A stretch of 64,000 nucleotides of DNA from Nitrospira sp. (GCA_024998565.1 JACOEM010000002.1:464522-528521), one strand, 5' to 3'; counted from the first letter of the stretch, positions 7,450-15,623 are shown. Numbers and translations are program-made. Notes: a model not told the origin generated them from the sequence alone.

Positions 7450-8481
7450 ATGAATGCAGTGGTGTTCCACGAACATGGCGGGCCGGGGAAGCTGCAGTAT
7501 CAAGAGATGCCGATGCCGACCATCGGTGTCGATGAAGTGCTCGTGCGGGTCAAAGCCTGCGCGTTGAACCATCTCGACATCTGGATCCGGCAGGGCAGTC
7601 CCGCCTATCCGATGCCGCTTCCGCATATCCTCGGGTCCGACATCTCCGGCGTGGTGCACCAGATCGGTTCGCACGTGGAAGGGGTTGCCGAGGGCGAGCG
7701 CGTGTATGTGGCTCCCGGTGTCGGTTGCGGGAGGTGCGAGCACTGTTGTGCCGGTCGCGACAACATGTGCCGGTCCTACGGGTTGATCGGGGCGATGTGC
7801 CATGGCGGATATGCCGAGTATGTGAAGGTGCCGGCGCGGAATGTGTTCCCCATTCCCGGCGCACTGAGCTTCGAGCAGGCGGCGGCGTTTCCGCTCGTGT
7901 CTGTCACCGCCTGGCATATGCTGTTTGGATTGGCTGCTGTGCAGCCAGGCGAAGAGGTGCTGATCATGGGTGCGGGCAGCGGGGTGGGACACATGGCGAT
8001 TCAAATGGCCAAGCTGGCCGGCGCCCGTGTGTTGACCACCGTCGGGAGCGATGACAAGATCGCAAAGGCGAAGGCGCTGGGCGCCGACGAGGTGATCAAT
8101 CACAGCCGCGAGCAGGTGAACCAGCGGGTGCGTGAGTTGACCCACCGCCGCGGTGTGGATGTAGTGATCGAACACATCGGCCCGGAAGTGTGGACGCAGT
8201 GTATCGATGCATTGGCCAAAGGCGGCCGGTTGATTACCTGTGGCGCCACGACGGGCGCGGAGGTGAAGCTGGATCTCCGGTATGTTTATTCTAGACAGCT
8301 GACCATCCGTGGTTCGTACATGGGGTCGCAGAGCGAATTGCTCAAAGCCGCTCACCTGGTCGGCCAGGGCCGGTTGCAGCCCGTGATCGACCGGACGTTC
8401 CCGCTGTCCGAGGCGAAGGCGGCGCAAGAATATCTTCTGAATCGAAAATTTTTTGGTAAGATCGTGCTGAGCGTTTCATAA
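7450..8481 (+). CDS. zinc-binding alcohol dehydrogenase / quinone oxidoreductase family protein
   Basis: This 343-residue medium-chain dehydrogenase/reductase has a GroES-like N-terminal half and a nucleotide-binding half with GAGSGVGHMAIQ near residue 175. A structural zinc site is present at C93, C96, C99 and C107. The catalytic zinc region keeps C37 (ACALNHLD), but GSD replaces the usual GHE after PHIL, so the catalytic metal site is not standard. The substrate, probably an alcohol or enone with NADP(H), is not predictable. A GTGAGGATGAT ribosome site precedes the ATG. Confidence 0.9.
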   Translation: MNAVVFHEHGGPGKLQYQEMPMPTIGVDEVLVRVKACALNHLDIWIRQGSPAYPMPLPHILGSDISGVVHQIGSHVEGVAEGERVYVAPGVGCGRCEHCCAGRDNMCRSYGLIGAMCHGGYAEYVKVPARNVFPIPGALSFEQAAAFPLVSVTAWHMLFGLAAVQPGEEVLIMGAGSGVGHMAIQMAKLAGARVLTTVGSDDKIAKAKALGADEVINHSREQVNQRVRELTHRRGVDVVIEHIGPEVWTQCIDALAKGGRLITCGATTGAEVKLDLRYVYSRQLTIRGSYMGSQSELLKAAHLVGQGRLQPVIDRTFPLSEAKAAQEYLLNRKFFGKIVLSVS

Positions 8482-8531
8482 CCGGTTTTATTAGTGGCTC
8501 TCTTGTCCCAACGGGCAGAAAGGTATGTGAC

Positions 8532-8966
8532 ATGGCGAGTATTGCGCAGATCATGAACAAGAAACCCCAGAGCATTGGTCCGACGACGTCGATTCGCGGT
8601 GCGGCGAAGAAGATGCGTGACTTGCGGGTCGGTTCTCTCCTGATCAAGAAGGGGAAGAACATGGTGGGGATCGTGACCGACACGGATCTTGTCCGCAAGG
8701 GACTGGCGACCAGCCAGGATGTATCGAAACTCACGGTGGAAAAGATCATGACCACTCCGCTCTGCACCATCGAGAGCAATCGGGCGGTCGATGACGCGCA
8801 GGATATGATGGGCGATCTCGGCGTGCGCCATCTTGCGGTGACCAAGGGCGGTTCGATCGTCGGTGTGGTGTCGGTGCGCGATTTGTTGATGCACTACAAG
8901 CGGTACGCGCAATCGAAACTGGCGGATAAGCAGGTGTACTCTGAACCGAAGATCGGGCAAGACTAG
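8532..8966 (+). CDS. CBS-pair domain protein
   Basis: This 144-residue protein consists almost only of two CBS motifs (about residues 5-60 and 70-125), with the TDTDLVRK and VVSVRDLL signatures. Such stand-alone Bateman modules bind adenine nucleotides or S-adenosylmethionine and act as energy or ligand sensors on a partner. The partner is not evident here. It starts 50 bases after the alcohol dehydrogenase and probably shares its transcript. A second CBS-pair protein sits in the hem operon at 32001. The stop TAG leads into palindrome copy 5. Confidence 0.9.
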   Translation: MASIAQIMNKKPQSIGPTTSIRGAAKKMRDLRVGSLLIKKGKNMVGIVTDTDLVRKGLATSQDVSKLTVEKIMTTPLCTIESNRAVDDAQDMMGDLGVRHLAVTKGGSIVGVVSVRDLLMHYKRYAQSKLADKQVYSEPKIGQD

Positions 8967-9090
8967 GCGGATGTTGAAAATGGCCTCCAGCAGCGTTCTC
9001 AGTCGCACGGCTCCCTGCGACGTGCCGCAAGGGTACGCCTCAGTCGCCGTGCTCCCTGCAGCCTCGTTGGATGACCGTTTGGAGCACTCG
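8967..9090 (+). repeat. structured palindromic element, copy 5 (diverged)
   Basis: The copy begins right after the TAG of the CBS gene (8964-8966). The core (CTCCCTGCGACGT, then GCAAGGGTACGCCTCAGTCG) is well kept. The central hairpin is CGTGCC-GCAAG-GGTACG with one G-T pair. The outer arms (GCGGATGTTGAAAATGG and CCGTTTGGAGCACTCG) have lost part of their pairing. Confidence 0.75.
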
Positions 9091-9108
9091 TGACTGGCTG
9101 GGGATAGA

Positions 9109-9178
9109 GCGTCAAAAGTAAAACGTCAAACGTGGGATGTGAAGAGGTGATCGTTTCACCTTTCACCTCTCACGTGTC
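9109..9178. repeat. GTGAAACGT-type inverted repeat, copy C
   Basis: The stretch contains AAAACGTCAAACGTGGGATG and, on the other side, TTTCACCTTTCACCTCTCACG, which are imperfect reverse complements made of ACGTGAAA-like units. It sits between palindrome copy 5 and the end of the minus-strand moaB gene, so the two repeat families are adjacent again, as at 4.4 kb. Confidence 0.6.
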
Positions 9179-9182
9179 GTTC

Positions 9183-9695
9183 TTATTTCGTGAGTTCTTT
9201 GACGAGGTGGCCGAGTTCGGGGAGGATCAGCTTTTCCATTGCCAGGCGGACGGCGTTTTCTGATCCTGGAGTCGAAAAGAGGATACGGCCCTTGATGATG
9301 CCGGCGGTGGCCCGGCTCATGATGGCCGGTGAGCCGATGTCCTGATAGGTCAGATAGCGAAACACTTCGCCGAATCCATCCAGCCGTTTTTCCAGCATTG
9401 CATCCACGGCCTCAAACGTCGAGTCGCGCCGTGAGATCCCTGTTCCGCCGTTGATGACAATGGCTTGCACGGATTCATTGGTGATGCCTTCGGCGATCCG
9501 CGCCGTAATCTCTGCCGGTTCGTCTTTAACGAGGTGGTAGGCGGCGATGTGGTGGCCCTTGTCCTTGAGCAACTGCTGGATCAAACGGCCGCTGGTGTCG
9601 GTCTCAGGTGTGCGGGTGTCGCTGCAGGTAATGACCATGCATCCGATGGAGCGAGGTGCGTGGTGTTTATGTTCGTGGGCTGTGGGGCTACTCAC
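9183..9695 (-). CDS. moaB: molybdenum cofactor biosynthesis protein MoaB/Mog family
   Basis: This 170-residue protein has the MoaB/MogA signature GGTGISRRDSTFEAV and the ITCSDTRTPETDTSG N-terminal motif. The family adenylates molybdopterin before molybdenum insertion (MogA), although some MoaB proteins have lost this activity. The start is a GTG at 9693-9695, only 21 bases after the terminator of the upstream minus-strand pair, so its promoter must overlap that region or it depends on read-through. Molybdoenzymes are expected in a nitrite oxidiser, but none is in the window. Confidence 0.9.
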   Translation of the reverse strand: MSSPTAHEHKHHAPRSIGCMVITCSDTRTPETDTSGRLIQQLLKDKGHHIAAYHLVKDEPAEITARIAEGITNESVQAIVINGGTGISRRDSTFEAVDAMLEKRLDGFGEVFRYLTYQDIGSPAIMSRATAGIIKGRILFSTPGSENAVRLAMEKLILPELGHLVKELTK

Positions 9696-9715
9696 ATCGA
9701 TATCCGCTGAAGGTT

Positions 9716-9760
9716 AAAAAGGCCGCCAGCATCGAACTCGCTTCGCTGGGCGGCCTTTTT
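9716..9760 (-). terminator. rho-independent terminator of the minus-strand ferredoxin gene
   Basis: The sequence AAAAAGGCCGCC-AGC pairs with GCT-GGGCGGCCTTTTT. A GC-rich stem is flanked by A and T runs, so it can end transcription from either side. It lies 29 bases after the stop of the minus-strand 2Fe-2S gene. Confidence 0.88.
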
Positions 9761-9788
9761 GATTCATCTCCTCGCTGGCGTTCGCGCG

Positions 9789-10115
9789 CTACTTCCAGAC
9801 CGAATCCGGATTCAGCTTCGCCGCCGGCTTGCCGCCCTTGATGTGCTCATCGAGAATCGTAGCGACATCGGCTTCCGTGACTTTCGAATACCAGGTGTTG
9901 TCCGGGTACACCACGACGGTCGGTCCCTGCTCGCAGGGGCCGAGGCAGGAGGAGCCCGTGACGAGGACTTCGCCAGGCATGATGCCGCGCTGCATGAGAC
10001 CCATGTTGAAGGTCATCAGCAGTTGCGCAGAGCCTTGGCCGCCGCAGGACGGTTTCGGGTGGCCCGGCGGGCGGGCATTCGTGCAGACAAGAATATGATA
10101 TTTCGGTTTTGGCAT
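9789..10115 (-). CDS. thioredoxin-like [2Fe-2S] ferredoxin
   Basis: This 108-residue protein matches the thioredoxin-like 2Fe-2S family related to NuoE and Clostridium/Azotobacter FeFd1. Four cysteines are placed as expected: C11, C24 (in PSCGGQGS), then C57 and C61 in SSCLGPCEQGPTVVVYP. It is a soluble one-cluster electron carrier whose partner is unknown. A GAGG ribosome site precedes the ATG. It follows a gamma-glutamylcyclotransferase-like gene by 48 bases, probably in one transcript ending at the terminator at 9716-9760. Confidence 0.9.
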   Translation of the reverse strand: MPKPKYHILVCTNARPPGHPKPSCGGQGSAQLLMTFNMGLMQRGIMPGEVLVTGSSCLGPCEQGPTVVVYPDNTWYSKVTEADVATILDEHIKGGKPAAKLNPDSVWK

Positions 10116-10163
10116 CGTGACCTCAATGTAATGTATGGGGTGAGCGACGACTGCGTGAGTTCG

Positions 10164-10607
10164 TCAGGCTGGTTTATACGCGTTCCACTGTTCGATGCAT
10201 TCCTCAGGCAACTTCCATTGCTTGATGCCCTTGAGTACCCAATCGATGTAATGCTCTTTCGGCTTGAACTTGCCGATGGGATTGGCCGCATGGGTGGTGA
10301 CCAATAACTTTTCACCGTCTTCCGTGATCACGGTCACCGGCAGGTGCCGGTAGGCGCCCTGCGGCACATCGTCTTCGAATTCATCGAGGATCTTGAGATC
10401 TTCGTCGGTGATTTCGAAGACGGCTCCCCAGACTTTTTCCCCCGGCGACGGAATCACGCTCGCCAGGCCGCATCGCCATTGCGTCGACCAGCGGCAGAAC
10501 TGAATGCTATGGTCGGGAAGGTACGCCGTGAAAAGAAACTTGTGTTCCGGGGCGCGACGCTTGAGTTGAGATAGGTTCAAATTGTCCGCGTAAAAGAAGA
10601 ACTTCAT
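10164..10607 (-). CDS. gamma-glutamylcyclotransferase (AIG2/BtrG-like) family protein
   Basis: This 147-residue protein has the family layout: a YxxN loop at the N-terminus (FFYADNLN in place of YGSN), a central WGAVFEITDEDLKILDEFE segment with the conserved acidic residue, and QGAYRHLPV after it. The family cyclises or releases gamma-glutamyl groups as 5-oxoproline. The altered first loop leaves substrate and activity open. It is the first gene of a two-gene minus-strand unit with the 2Fe-2S protein. Confidence 0.78.
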   Translation of the reverse strand: MKFFFYADNLNLSQLKRRAPEHKFLFTAYLPDHSIQFCRWSTQWRCGLASVIPSPGEKVWGAVFEITDEDLKILDEFEDDVPQGAYRHLPVTVITEDGEKLLVTTHAANPIGKFKPKEHYIDWVLKGIKQWKLPEECIEQWNAYKPA

Positions 10608-10809
10608 TGAACAGTGAGACTCCGATTATGTCGCGAAGGTTGACCGGTACTTGTACCATAGCGTTGCGCGACCTTGTCAAGCGCAGGGGCGCCTGCGCGT
10701 CGCCGGTTTCATTGTCCTCCCGCTGTTGTCCGACGATTGACAGTGAATTCACACGCCACCTATGATGACAAGTTGATCAACCATCCACCGCGGTTTATTG
10801 TGACAACTT

Positions 10810-11265
10810 ATGAGTAAAGTGATCCATTACACGGTGCTCGCGCTTCTCCTGGCCGGAGGCCTGGCTTACTGGTGGATGCAACCACCCGGTCTCAACCCGA
10901 TGCTCGACCCGCAGGCAGCCGAGGCGCTCGCGCTGGTGCAAACCCATCGGGCCGCCGGTTATCCGACGATTCTTCAGGCGTTCAACGAGCGGGCCCGCAT
11001 TCAGCAAGCCCGCAATTTAGGCTTGCGATTGGGAGAGTGGAAAGTGATCAAGCAGGATGGTCAGCGCTATGAGGTCCGGATCTACATGCGCGAGCAGGGG
11101 ACGACCCAGTGGTTCGAGCGGGATTTCATCTGGCACGTGGATCTGGCGACGAAGCGCGTGAACGCGGCCTCCTTGCCGGCCGACGGGTTGATGCCGGAAG
11201 GTCCGGAGAGCGGACGCCCTCGCGCGCCGGGCGGCGAAGTCCCTCCGTTCCCGCCTACAATGTAA
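10810..11265 (+). CDS. membrane-anchored hypothetical protein
   Basis: This 151-residue protein is not recognised. Residues 5-23 are a single hydrophobic segment (a signal anchor or uncleaved signal peptide), followed by a mixed soluble domain rich in W and Y (about 60-120) and a proline-rich tail ending PPFPPTM. The soluble part is probably periplasmic. The stop codon overlaps the end of the convergent Rieske gene by 11 bases. Confidence 0.7.
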   Translation: MSKVIHYTVLALLLAGGLAYWWMQPPGLNPMLDPQAAEALALVQTHRAAGYPTILQAFNERARIQQARNLGLRLGEWKVIKQDGQRYEVRIYMREQGTTQWFERDFIWHVDLATKRVNAASLPADGLMPEGPESGRPRAPGGEVPPFPPTM

Positions 11266-11581
11266 GGGGTGTTTTCACCTGCACGTCCGTGCCTTGTACC
11301 CTCACTTCCACGCAGGCCACGCGGATCTCCGGATTTTCAGGCCGCTCACCGGTCCGAACATTGAATCGCCACCCGTGCCAGGGGCATTCGACCAATTCGC
11401 CGTCCATGCATCCTTCGCCCAGCGGTCCGCCTGCGTGCGGGCATGTATTGTCGATGACGTGAAAAGTACCCTCGACATTGCAGAGGGCGAGAAAAACTCC
11501 CTCGATTTCAACGGTGCGGCAGGTGCCCGGAGGAACCTGGTCCACCTGGGCGACGGTGATATAGTCTGGCTTCGAATCCAT
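11255..11581 (-). CDS. Rieske [2Fe-2S] ferredoxin
   Basis: This 108-residue protein is a stand-alone Rieske domain with both ligand boxes: CPHAGGPLG (about residues 47-55) and CPWHGWRF (about 66-73), giving two cysteine and two histidine ligands. It lacks a membrane anchor and resembles dioxygenase ferredoxins and NirD. No oxygenase or nitrite reductase gene is adjacent, so the partner is unknown. The start follows GAGGACCCGT. Confidence 0.92.
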   Translation of the reverse strand: MDSKPDYITVAQVDQVPPGTCRTVEIEGVFLALCNVEGTFHVIDNTCPHAGGPLGEGCMDGELVECPWHGWRFNVRTGERPENPEIRVACVEVRVQGTDVQVKTPLTL

Positions 11582-11779
11582 ACGGGTCCTCTACAAGTTA
11601 CGGCAGGGTACAGGTCGTCTCACTATTGCGTAACATCATGAGTGGTATTGCCTAAGCGCTTGATTCCATTGGCTGCATATGGCATAGATTGAGCAGGCAT
11701 TTTTCAGGGAAGGGTCACAACAGCGCCGTCATTTGCTATTCTTTAAATAGTGCACTCATAGGAGATCGCCGGAGCCACT

Positions 11780-12325
11780 ATGGAAATGACCTTGTTGCTC
11801 AACTCCACCTATGAACCGCTTCGTGTCCTGCATTGGCAAAAGGCCATCACTCTGCTCTGGCAGGGGAAGGTCGAAGTCCTCGAAGTCTACGACCGCCAAA
11901 TCCACGGTATCTCGATCTCGATCAAGCTCCCCTCGGTGATGCGCCTCCTGAAGCTGGTGAAGCTCAAGGACAGTCATCGCGCAGTGAAGTTTTCGCGTAT
12001 CAACATTTTTACGCGGGACGGCTACTGTTGCCAGTACTGCAAGCACAAGTTCCGCACTGAGGAACTGACGTTCGACCATGTCGTGCCGATCGCGAAAGGC
12101 GGGCGGAAGACCTGGGAAAACATCGTGACGGCCTGCTGGCGATGCAATAACCGGAAGAGCGGCCGGACGCCGGAAGAAGCGAACATGCGCCTGATCAAGA
12201 AACCCGTGAAGCCGCGCTGGAGCCCGACCGTCACGATTACCATCGGGATCCGGAACACGCCGGAAAGCTGGCGGGACTATCTGTATTGGAACCTCGAGCT
12301 CGACGCGGACCCGGTCGATACCTAG
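11780..12325 (+). CDS. HNH endonuclease family protein
   Basis: This 181-residue protein carries a zinc-stabilised HNH fold. CQYC (about 89-92) and CWRC (about 128-131) form the metal knot, and LTFDHVVPIAKGGRKTWENIV provides the catalytic histidine and asparagine. The N-terminal 75 residues (LLNSTYEPLRVLHWQKA onward) are the usual lead of a widespread chromosomal HNH family found in cyanobacteria and Nitrospira. Its cellular role is not established, and it need not be a restriction or homing enzyme. A GGAG ribosome site is present. The degenerate palindrome copy 6 begins at its TAG. Confidence 0.88.
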   Translation: MEMTLLLNSTYEPLRVLHWQKAITLLWQGKVEVLEVYDRQIHGISISIKLPSVMRLLKLVKLKDSHRAVKFSRINIFTRDGYCCQYCKHKFRTEELTFDHVVPIAKGGRKTWENIVTACWRCNNRKSGRTPEEANMRLIKKPVKPRWSPTVTITIGIRNTPESWRDYLYWNLELDADPVDT

Positions 12326-12449
12326 CCGGCTGTTGAAACGGGTTGTCGTCGTCGTGTTCGCGGTGCGTACATCTTCAACGTACAAGCCAACGCGCGCCCG
12401 GCTTCTCTCTTCTTGCGTCCTGACCAAATCACCTGTTCAGACAGGCTGC
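12326..12449 (+). repeat. structured palindromic element, copy 6 (degenerate)
   Basis: The copy starts directly after the TAG (12323-12325) of the HNH gene as CCGGCTGTTGAAACGGG and ends with ACCTGTTCAGACAGGCTGC; the ends are still largely complementary. The interior has mostly diverged and keeps only fragments such as CATCTTCAACGTAC, which is shared with copy 2. Confidence 0.55.
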
Positions 12450-12454
12450 CGCCG

Positions 12455-12907
12455 CTAATACACCTTGTCGATCGTAATGTTCACGTCCTTCCCGCCCGGT
12501 AACGTCGGGTTCTTCGGGTAGCGTCCCTCCATGTCCCCCGGTTGCGCCTGGCCGGCCTGGCCATCTCGATCCAGACGCGCAATCACATCCACCATGCCCT
12601 TCAATTCGGTGCCCTGGACCATGACATCGGAACTCGTGATTTCGAACTGCACGGGAAATTTCGGTGCATCGATCCGTTTGGCCGCGATGGGTCTCGGTGG
12701 CCCGGTCGGACGCCGCACGATGACGAACAGCACATCGGTTGGTTTGACCTGGTCGGCCAGGTTGGGCGCAATCTGCACTTGTCCGGCAATCGATCCGCCG
12801 CCTTGGTCCGGCTCTCCGATGTGCGCGACGCCGAAATAGGCTGCGACGGCTGCAATGCCGATGATCCCTCCGGCCATCGCCAGGGATCGTCCTGTATATC
12901 CTGCCAC
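12455..12907 (-). CDS. membrane-anchored CcmI/CycH C-terminal-domain protein
   Basis: This 150-residue protein has one hydrophobic anchor (about residues 8-28) followed by a periplasmic domain that resembles the C-terminal domain of the cytochrome c maturation protein CcmI: VFVIVRRPTGPPRPIAAKR, then FEITSSDVM, then RLDRDGQAGQAQPGDMEG. In CcmI this domain handles apocytochrome c; here it stands alone, without TPRs. The GTG start at 12905-12907 is chosen because AAGGAG lies six bases upstream; longer in-frame starts have no ribosome site. A role in cytochrome maturation is an inference. Confidence 0.72.
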   Translation of the reverse strand: MAGYTGRSLAMAGGIIGIAAVAAYFGVAHIGEPDQGGGSIAGQVQIAPNLADQVKPTDVLFVIVRRPTGPPRPIAAKRIDAPKFPVQFEITSSDVMVQGTELKGMVDVIARLDRDGQAGQAQPGDMEGRYPKNPTLPGGKDVNITIDKVY

Positions 12908-13081
12908 AATAGACTCCTTGGTTGACTCGCGGTGCGCGCAACGGGATCGCCCGTTATCCAGCGGGCGCATTATACCCAGCTCGCGCCACAAAGGGGAATG
13001 GCGGAGCGGGTTTACCCTGTCAAATCGGCTGTTGTATGATACGCGTTCACGTGGTTGTCGATTTGTTGGAGGATGAACTCA

Positions 13082-13735
13082 ATGGCTGCAAATCCCGGGT
13101 TTCAAATTTCACTCGATGTGCGTGGGTGGCCGGTTTTGGTGATCGGCGGTGATGAGGAAGCGGCAGATAAAGTGCAGCGGCTCCTAGAGGCAGGCGCGAA
13201 GGTGACGGTCATCAGTCCCACCCTGCATGAAGTGCTTCGTAAGCTGGCGGCCTCGGCCAAAATCATTCATCGTGGACGGCATTTCCGTGCGAACGACCTG
13301 GAGGCGGTCATTCTGGTCTTGAACACGATACGCGATGACCGTGAACTCTCCCACTCGCTCATGCGATTGGCTCGCGAACAGAAATTTCTGATCTGGTCGG
13401 TCGACCAGCCCGACGTGTCGAACGTGGTGATGCCGGCCGTCGTGAGCTCCGGCCATGTTCGTGTGGCGATCAGCTCGAGCGGGCAGGCGCCGGCTTTGTC
13501 CGGATTCATGAAGGAAGATCTCGAGCGTATTTTGGACAACGAGTTTGTCGCGTTCGTCGATTGGCTCGGGCAGCTTCGCGAACAGGCCAAGGCCAACGAA
13601 CCGGACGCGGAGAAACGTCGCGCGCTGTTGCGTGAGGCGCTGGATGGATTCCGACTCCTGGGAAAAGTGCAGTACCCGAAGGTGTGGCTGGATCAACGGG
13701 CGGCCGTCGGGGCAGGGGAAAAGCGCGGATCATAG
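13082..13735 (+). CDS. precorrin-2 dehydrogenase / sirohydrochlorin ferrochelatase (CysG N-terminal/Met8 type)
   Basis: This 217-residue protein has the Met8/CysG-N signature: VLVIGGDEEAADKVQRLL (NAD-binding loop), WSVDQPDVSNVVMPAVV around the expected catalytic aspartate, and VRVAISSSGQAPALSGFMK. It would oxidise precorrin-2 to sirohydrochlorin and may insert iron to give siroheme. The methylase half is supplied separately by the CobA-HemD fusion at 30384. GGAGG lies nine bases before the ATG at 13082, which is preferred to ATGs at 13055 and 13073. Confidence 0.9.
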   Translation: MAANPGFQISLDVRGWPVLVIGGDEEAADKVQRLLEAGAKVTVISPTLHEVLRKLAASAKIIHRGRHFRANDLEAVILVLNTIRDDRELSHSLMRLAREQKFLIWSVDQPDVSNVVMPAVVSSGHVRVAISSSGQAPALSGFMKEDLERILDNEFVAFVDWLGQLREQAKANEPDAEKRRALLREALDGFRLLGKVQYPKVWLDQRAAVGAGEKRGS

Positions 13736-13784
13736 GACCGGTCGTTCGTTATCGGCCGACAGTTATCAGCAGGAGATTCACACT

Positions 13785-14093
13785 ATGGTGTTGCTGGAAT
13801 TCAGTATGTCGCCCCTGGGCAAGGGAGAGAGCGTGAGCAAATACGTGTCACGCTCGTTGGATATTATCGACAAGAGCGGTGTGGACTATCGGCTGAATCC
13901 GATGGGTACGGTGCTGGAAGGAGAATGGGACGAGGTCATGGCGGTGGTCAAGAAGTGCTACATGCGCATGCGCAAGGACTGCAATCGCGTGTCCTGCAGC
14001 ATCAAGATCGACTACCGGAAGGGACCGAAGGGGCGCTTGTCGAGCAAAGTGTCGAGTGTGGAATCACAGCTCAAGCGAAAGCTGAAGTCCTAA
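13785..14093 (+). CDS. MTH1187 family thiamine-binding protein
   Basis: This 102-residue protein belongs to the small ferredoxin-like-fold family of MTH1187/YkoF (DUF77). Features are the EFSMSPLGKGESVSKYVS start, a GVDYRLNPMGTVLEG strand pair and VSCSIKIDYRKG near the end. Members bind thiamine or related compounds and form tetramers; the physiological role is unclear. An AGGAG site precedes the ATG. It lies 49 bases after the siroheme gene in the same direction. Confidence 0.88.
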   Translation: MVLLEFSMSPLGKGESVSKYVSRSLDIIDKSGVDYRLNPMGTVLEGEWDEVMAVVKKCYMRMRKDCNRVSCSIKIDYRKGPKGRLSSKVSSVESQLKRKLKS

Positions 14094-14101
14094 GGGGCGC
14101 G

Positions 14102-15523
14102 TCACGGTGTTACGATGTCCGCATGGGCGTCGTAGTGGAGTGTGCCCTCGGTGTTGAAGCGCACCGAGAGGCTGGCGGTCTGTACCGTCAGCGCCTCAAG
14201 CGACAACCGGCGAACCGTGCCGCGCAAGCGCCCTCCGGTCATATTCCGGTTCAGTCCCTTTTCCACCGCTTGGCGCATCAGGTCCAGCTCCTCTCGAATG
14301 GGGAGCACCAATCTTCCCGCCAACTCATCCCGCAGCGGTTCATGTAACCATTCTTCAGCCAGGTCCGTGGCCGGTGTACGTTTCTTGATCGTGTAGTCGA
14401 CATCTCGAAAGAAGATCCGTCCCGCCGCTTCGTCGTACACCGGTGTTCCCTTTAAACGGAGTGTAAGCGGGAGCAGCCCTCGCAGGGTGAGTTCCACTCC
14501 CACTTGATTGCCCAGGGGGTACAATGTCGCTCCCACGATCGTGATCGTGCCGACGCCCAGCGACCATTCCTGCCCGACCACTGCTTCGCGCAATCGCTGA
14601 TTCGCTTCCTCGATAGGGACCTGGAGCGCGAAGGCGACATGAAAGCCCTCGTCATGAAACTGGGACTGCAGCTCGGGGAGGGGGAGATGTCGTGACAAGG
14701 GCTTGGTGCCGCGCACGACGGCCGGTCTGGCCGTGACGCCATACCCCGCGGCTGGGGTGCCTGACAGCGACTCGACTCCGGCGGGACCGATAGCTTCAGG
14801 ATTCAGTTGGAGCCAGAGCCCTTCCGCTTCGTCCAGCAACAGGGGTTCCTGCAGATCGTTCCAAATGTGAGTGACGGCGGGCTTCAGCGTCACGAGGGTG
14901 GCAGCCTTTCGGTCTACCGCCGACAGCATCCCGTGCAACTCACTTCGATAGACTTGCGCCATCAGGGGCGCTGTATCTACCCCCTGTTCGGAGAGCAGGC
15001 AGGGTCGGTTCGCTTCCACCGCAGTCACGCTGCTCGCAGGCAGCAGGGTATAGGCGCGGCCATGGCTGAAGGTGGTTGCCAGCGTCACCGATAACCGGCC
15101 TGTGCCGGTTGTGGCATCCTGTTGGCCGCAGTCGGCGATTTTCGTCACCGTGCCTTTGATCTGCTTCGCGTATTCCACGCCGAAGGGAAAGCTGGAGTGG
15201 GATAACAGGCGACCTCCGGTCGTCGTCGAACTCTGGTCTCCCGGCCAGATCCGGTACTTCAGAAATCCGGTGCCTCCGCCCAGTGCCACCCAGTCGCGTT
15301 GTGTGTGTCGATGTGCGGCGAGCGACTGGTGAATGTTCCCATACTGCTCGGCCAAGGCGGTTATCGGAATGGGGACATGCACCGTCATGCTGGAGGGGTG
15401 CGTCTGCTGGTGCCGGGCTGTGTCGGCTCCTGCCGCTGCCGCGGGTGCTGCGGCGCAGAGACTCAGAATGGCTGCTGAGCAGCAGAATAGGCTTTTTCGA
15501 TCGAACCGGCGTCGTCCGCCCAT
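14102..15523 (-). CDS. exported DUF4403-family protein
   Basis: This 473-residue protein starts with a signal peptide (basic RRRFDRK, then a hydrophobic stretch ending AAPAAAAG). The rest matches the DUF4403 family, including the pattern WSLGVGTITIVGATLYPLGNQV and a repeated lipid-binding-like beta layout. The function is unknown; an envelope role is likely. The ATG at 15521-15523 follows GAGGACAAG. It is the last gene of the minus-strand rpsB-to-alr block, about 100 bases after alr. Confidence 0.75.
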   Translation of the reverse strand: MGGRRRFDRKSLFCCSAAILSLCAAAPAAAAGADTARHQQTHPSSMTVHVPIPITALAEQYGNIHQSLAAHRHTQRDWVALGGGTGFLKYRIWPGDQSSTTTGGRLLSHSSFPFGVEYAKQIKGTVTKIADCGQQDATTGTGRLSVTLATTFSHGRAYTLLPASSVTAVEANRPCLLSEQGVDTAPLMAQVYRSELHGMLSAVDRKAATLVTLKPAVTHIWNDLQEPLLLDEAEGLWLQLNPEAIGPAGVESLSGTPAAGYGVTARPAVVRGTKPLSRHLPLPELQSQFHDEGFHVAFALQVPIEEANQRLREAVVGQEWSLGVGTITIVGATLYPLGNQVGVELTLRGLLPLTLRLKGTPVYDEAAGRIFFRDVDYTIKKRTPATDLAEEWLHEPLRDELAGRLVLPIREELDLMRQAVEKGLNRNMTGGRLRGTVRRLSLEALTVQTASLSVRFNTEGTLHYDAHADIVTP

Positions 15524-15623
15524 CGTCTTGTCCTCATGCTGGTGGCACAGTGGGTGTCGATCACCGGCCTTGTTCAGTCCCTCTTGCTCGACTATGGGGG
15601 AGTTAAAAATGGAAGGCAAGCGC

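Noticed and set aside
4011-9030. Short open frames within the palindromic elements, for example 4011-4247 and 8746-9030.
   Set aside because: Similar peptides recur because the repeat recurs; stem structure is conserved rather than codons, so they are not taken as genes.
4141-12449. The repeat copies as a CRISPR array.
   Set aside because: The spacing is irregular (kilobases), the unit is ~124 bases, and no spacers or cas genes are present.
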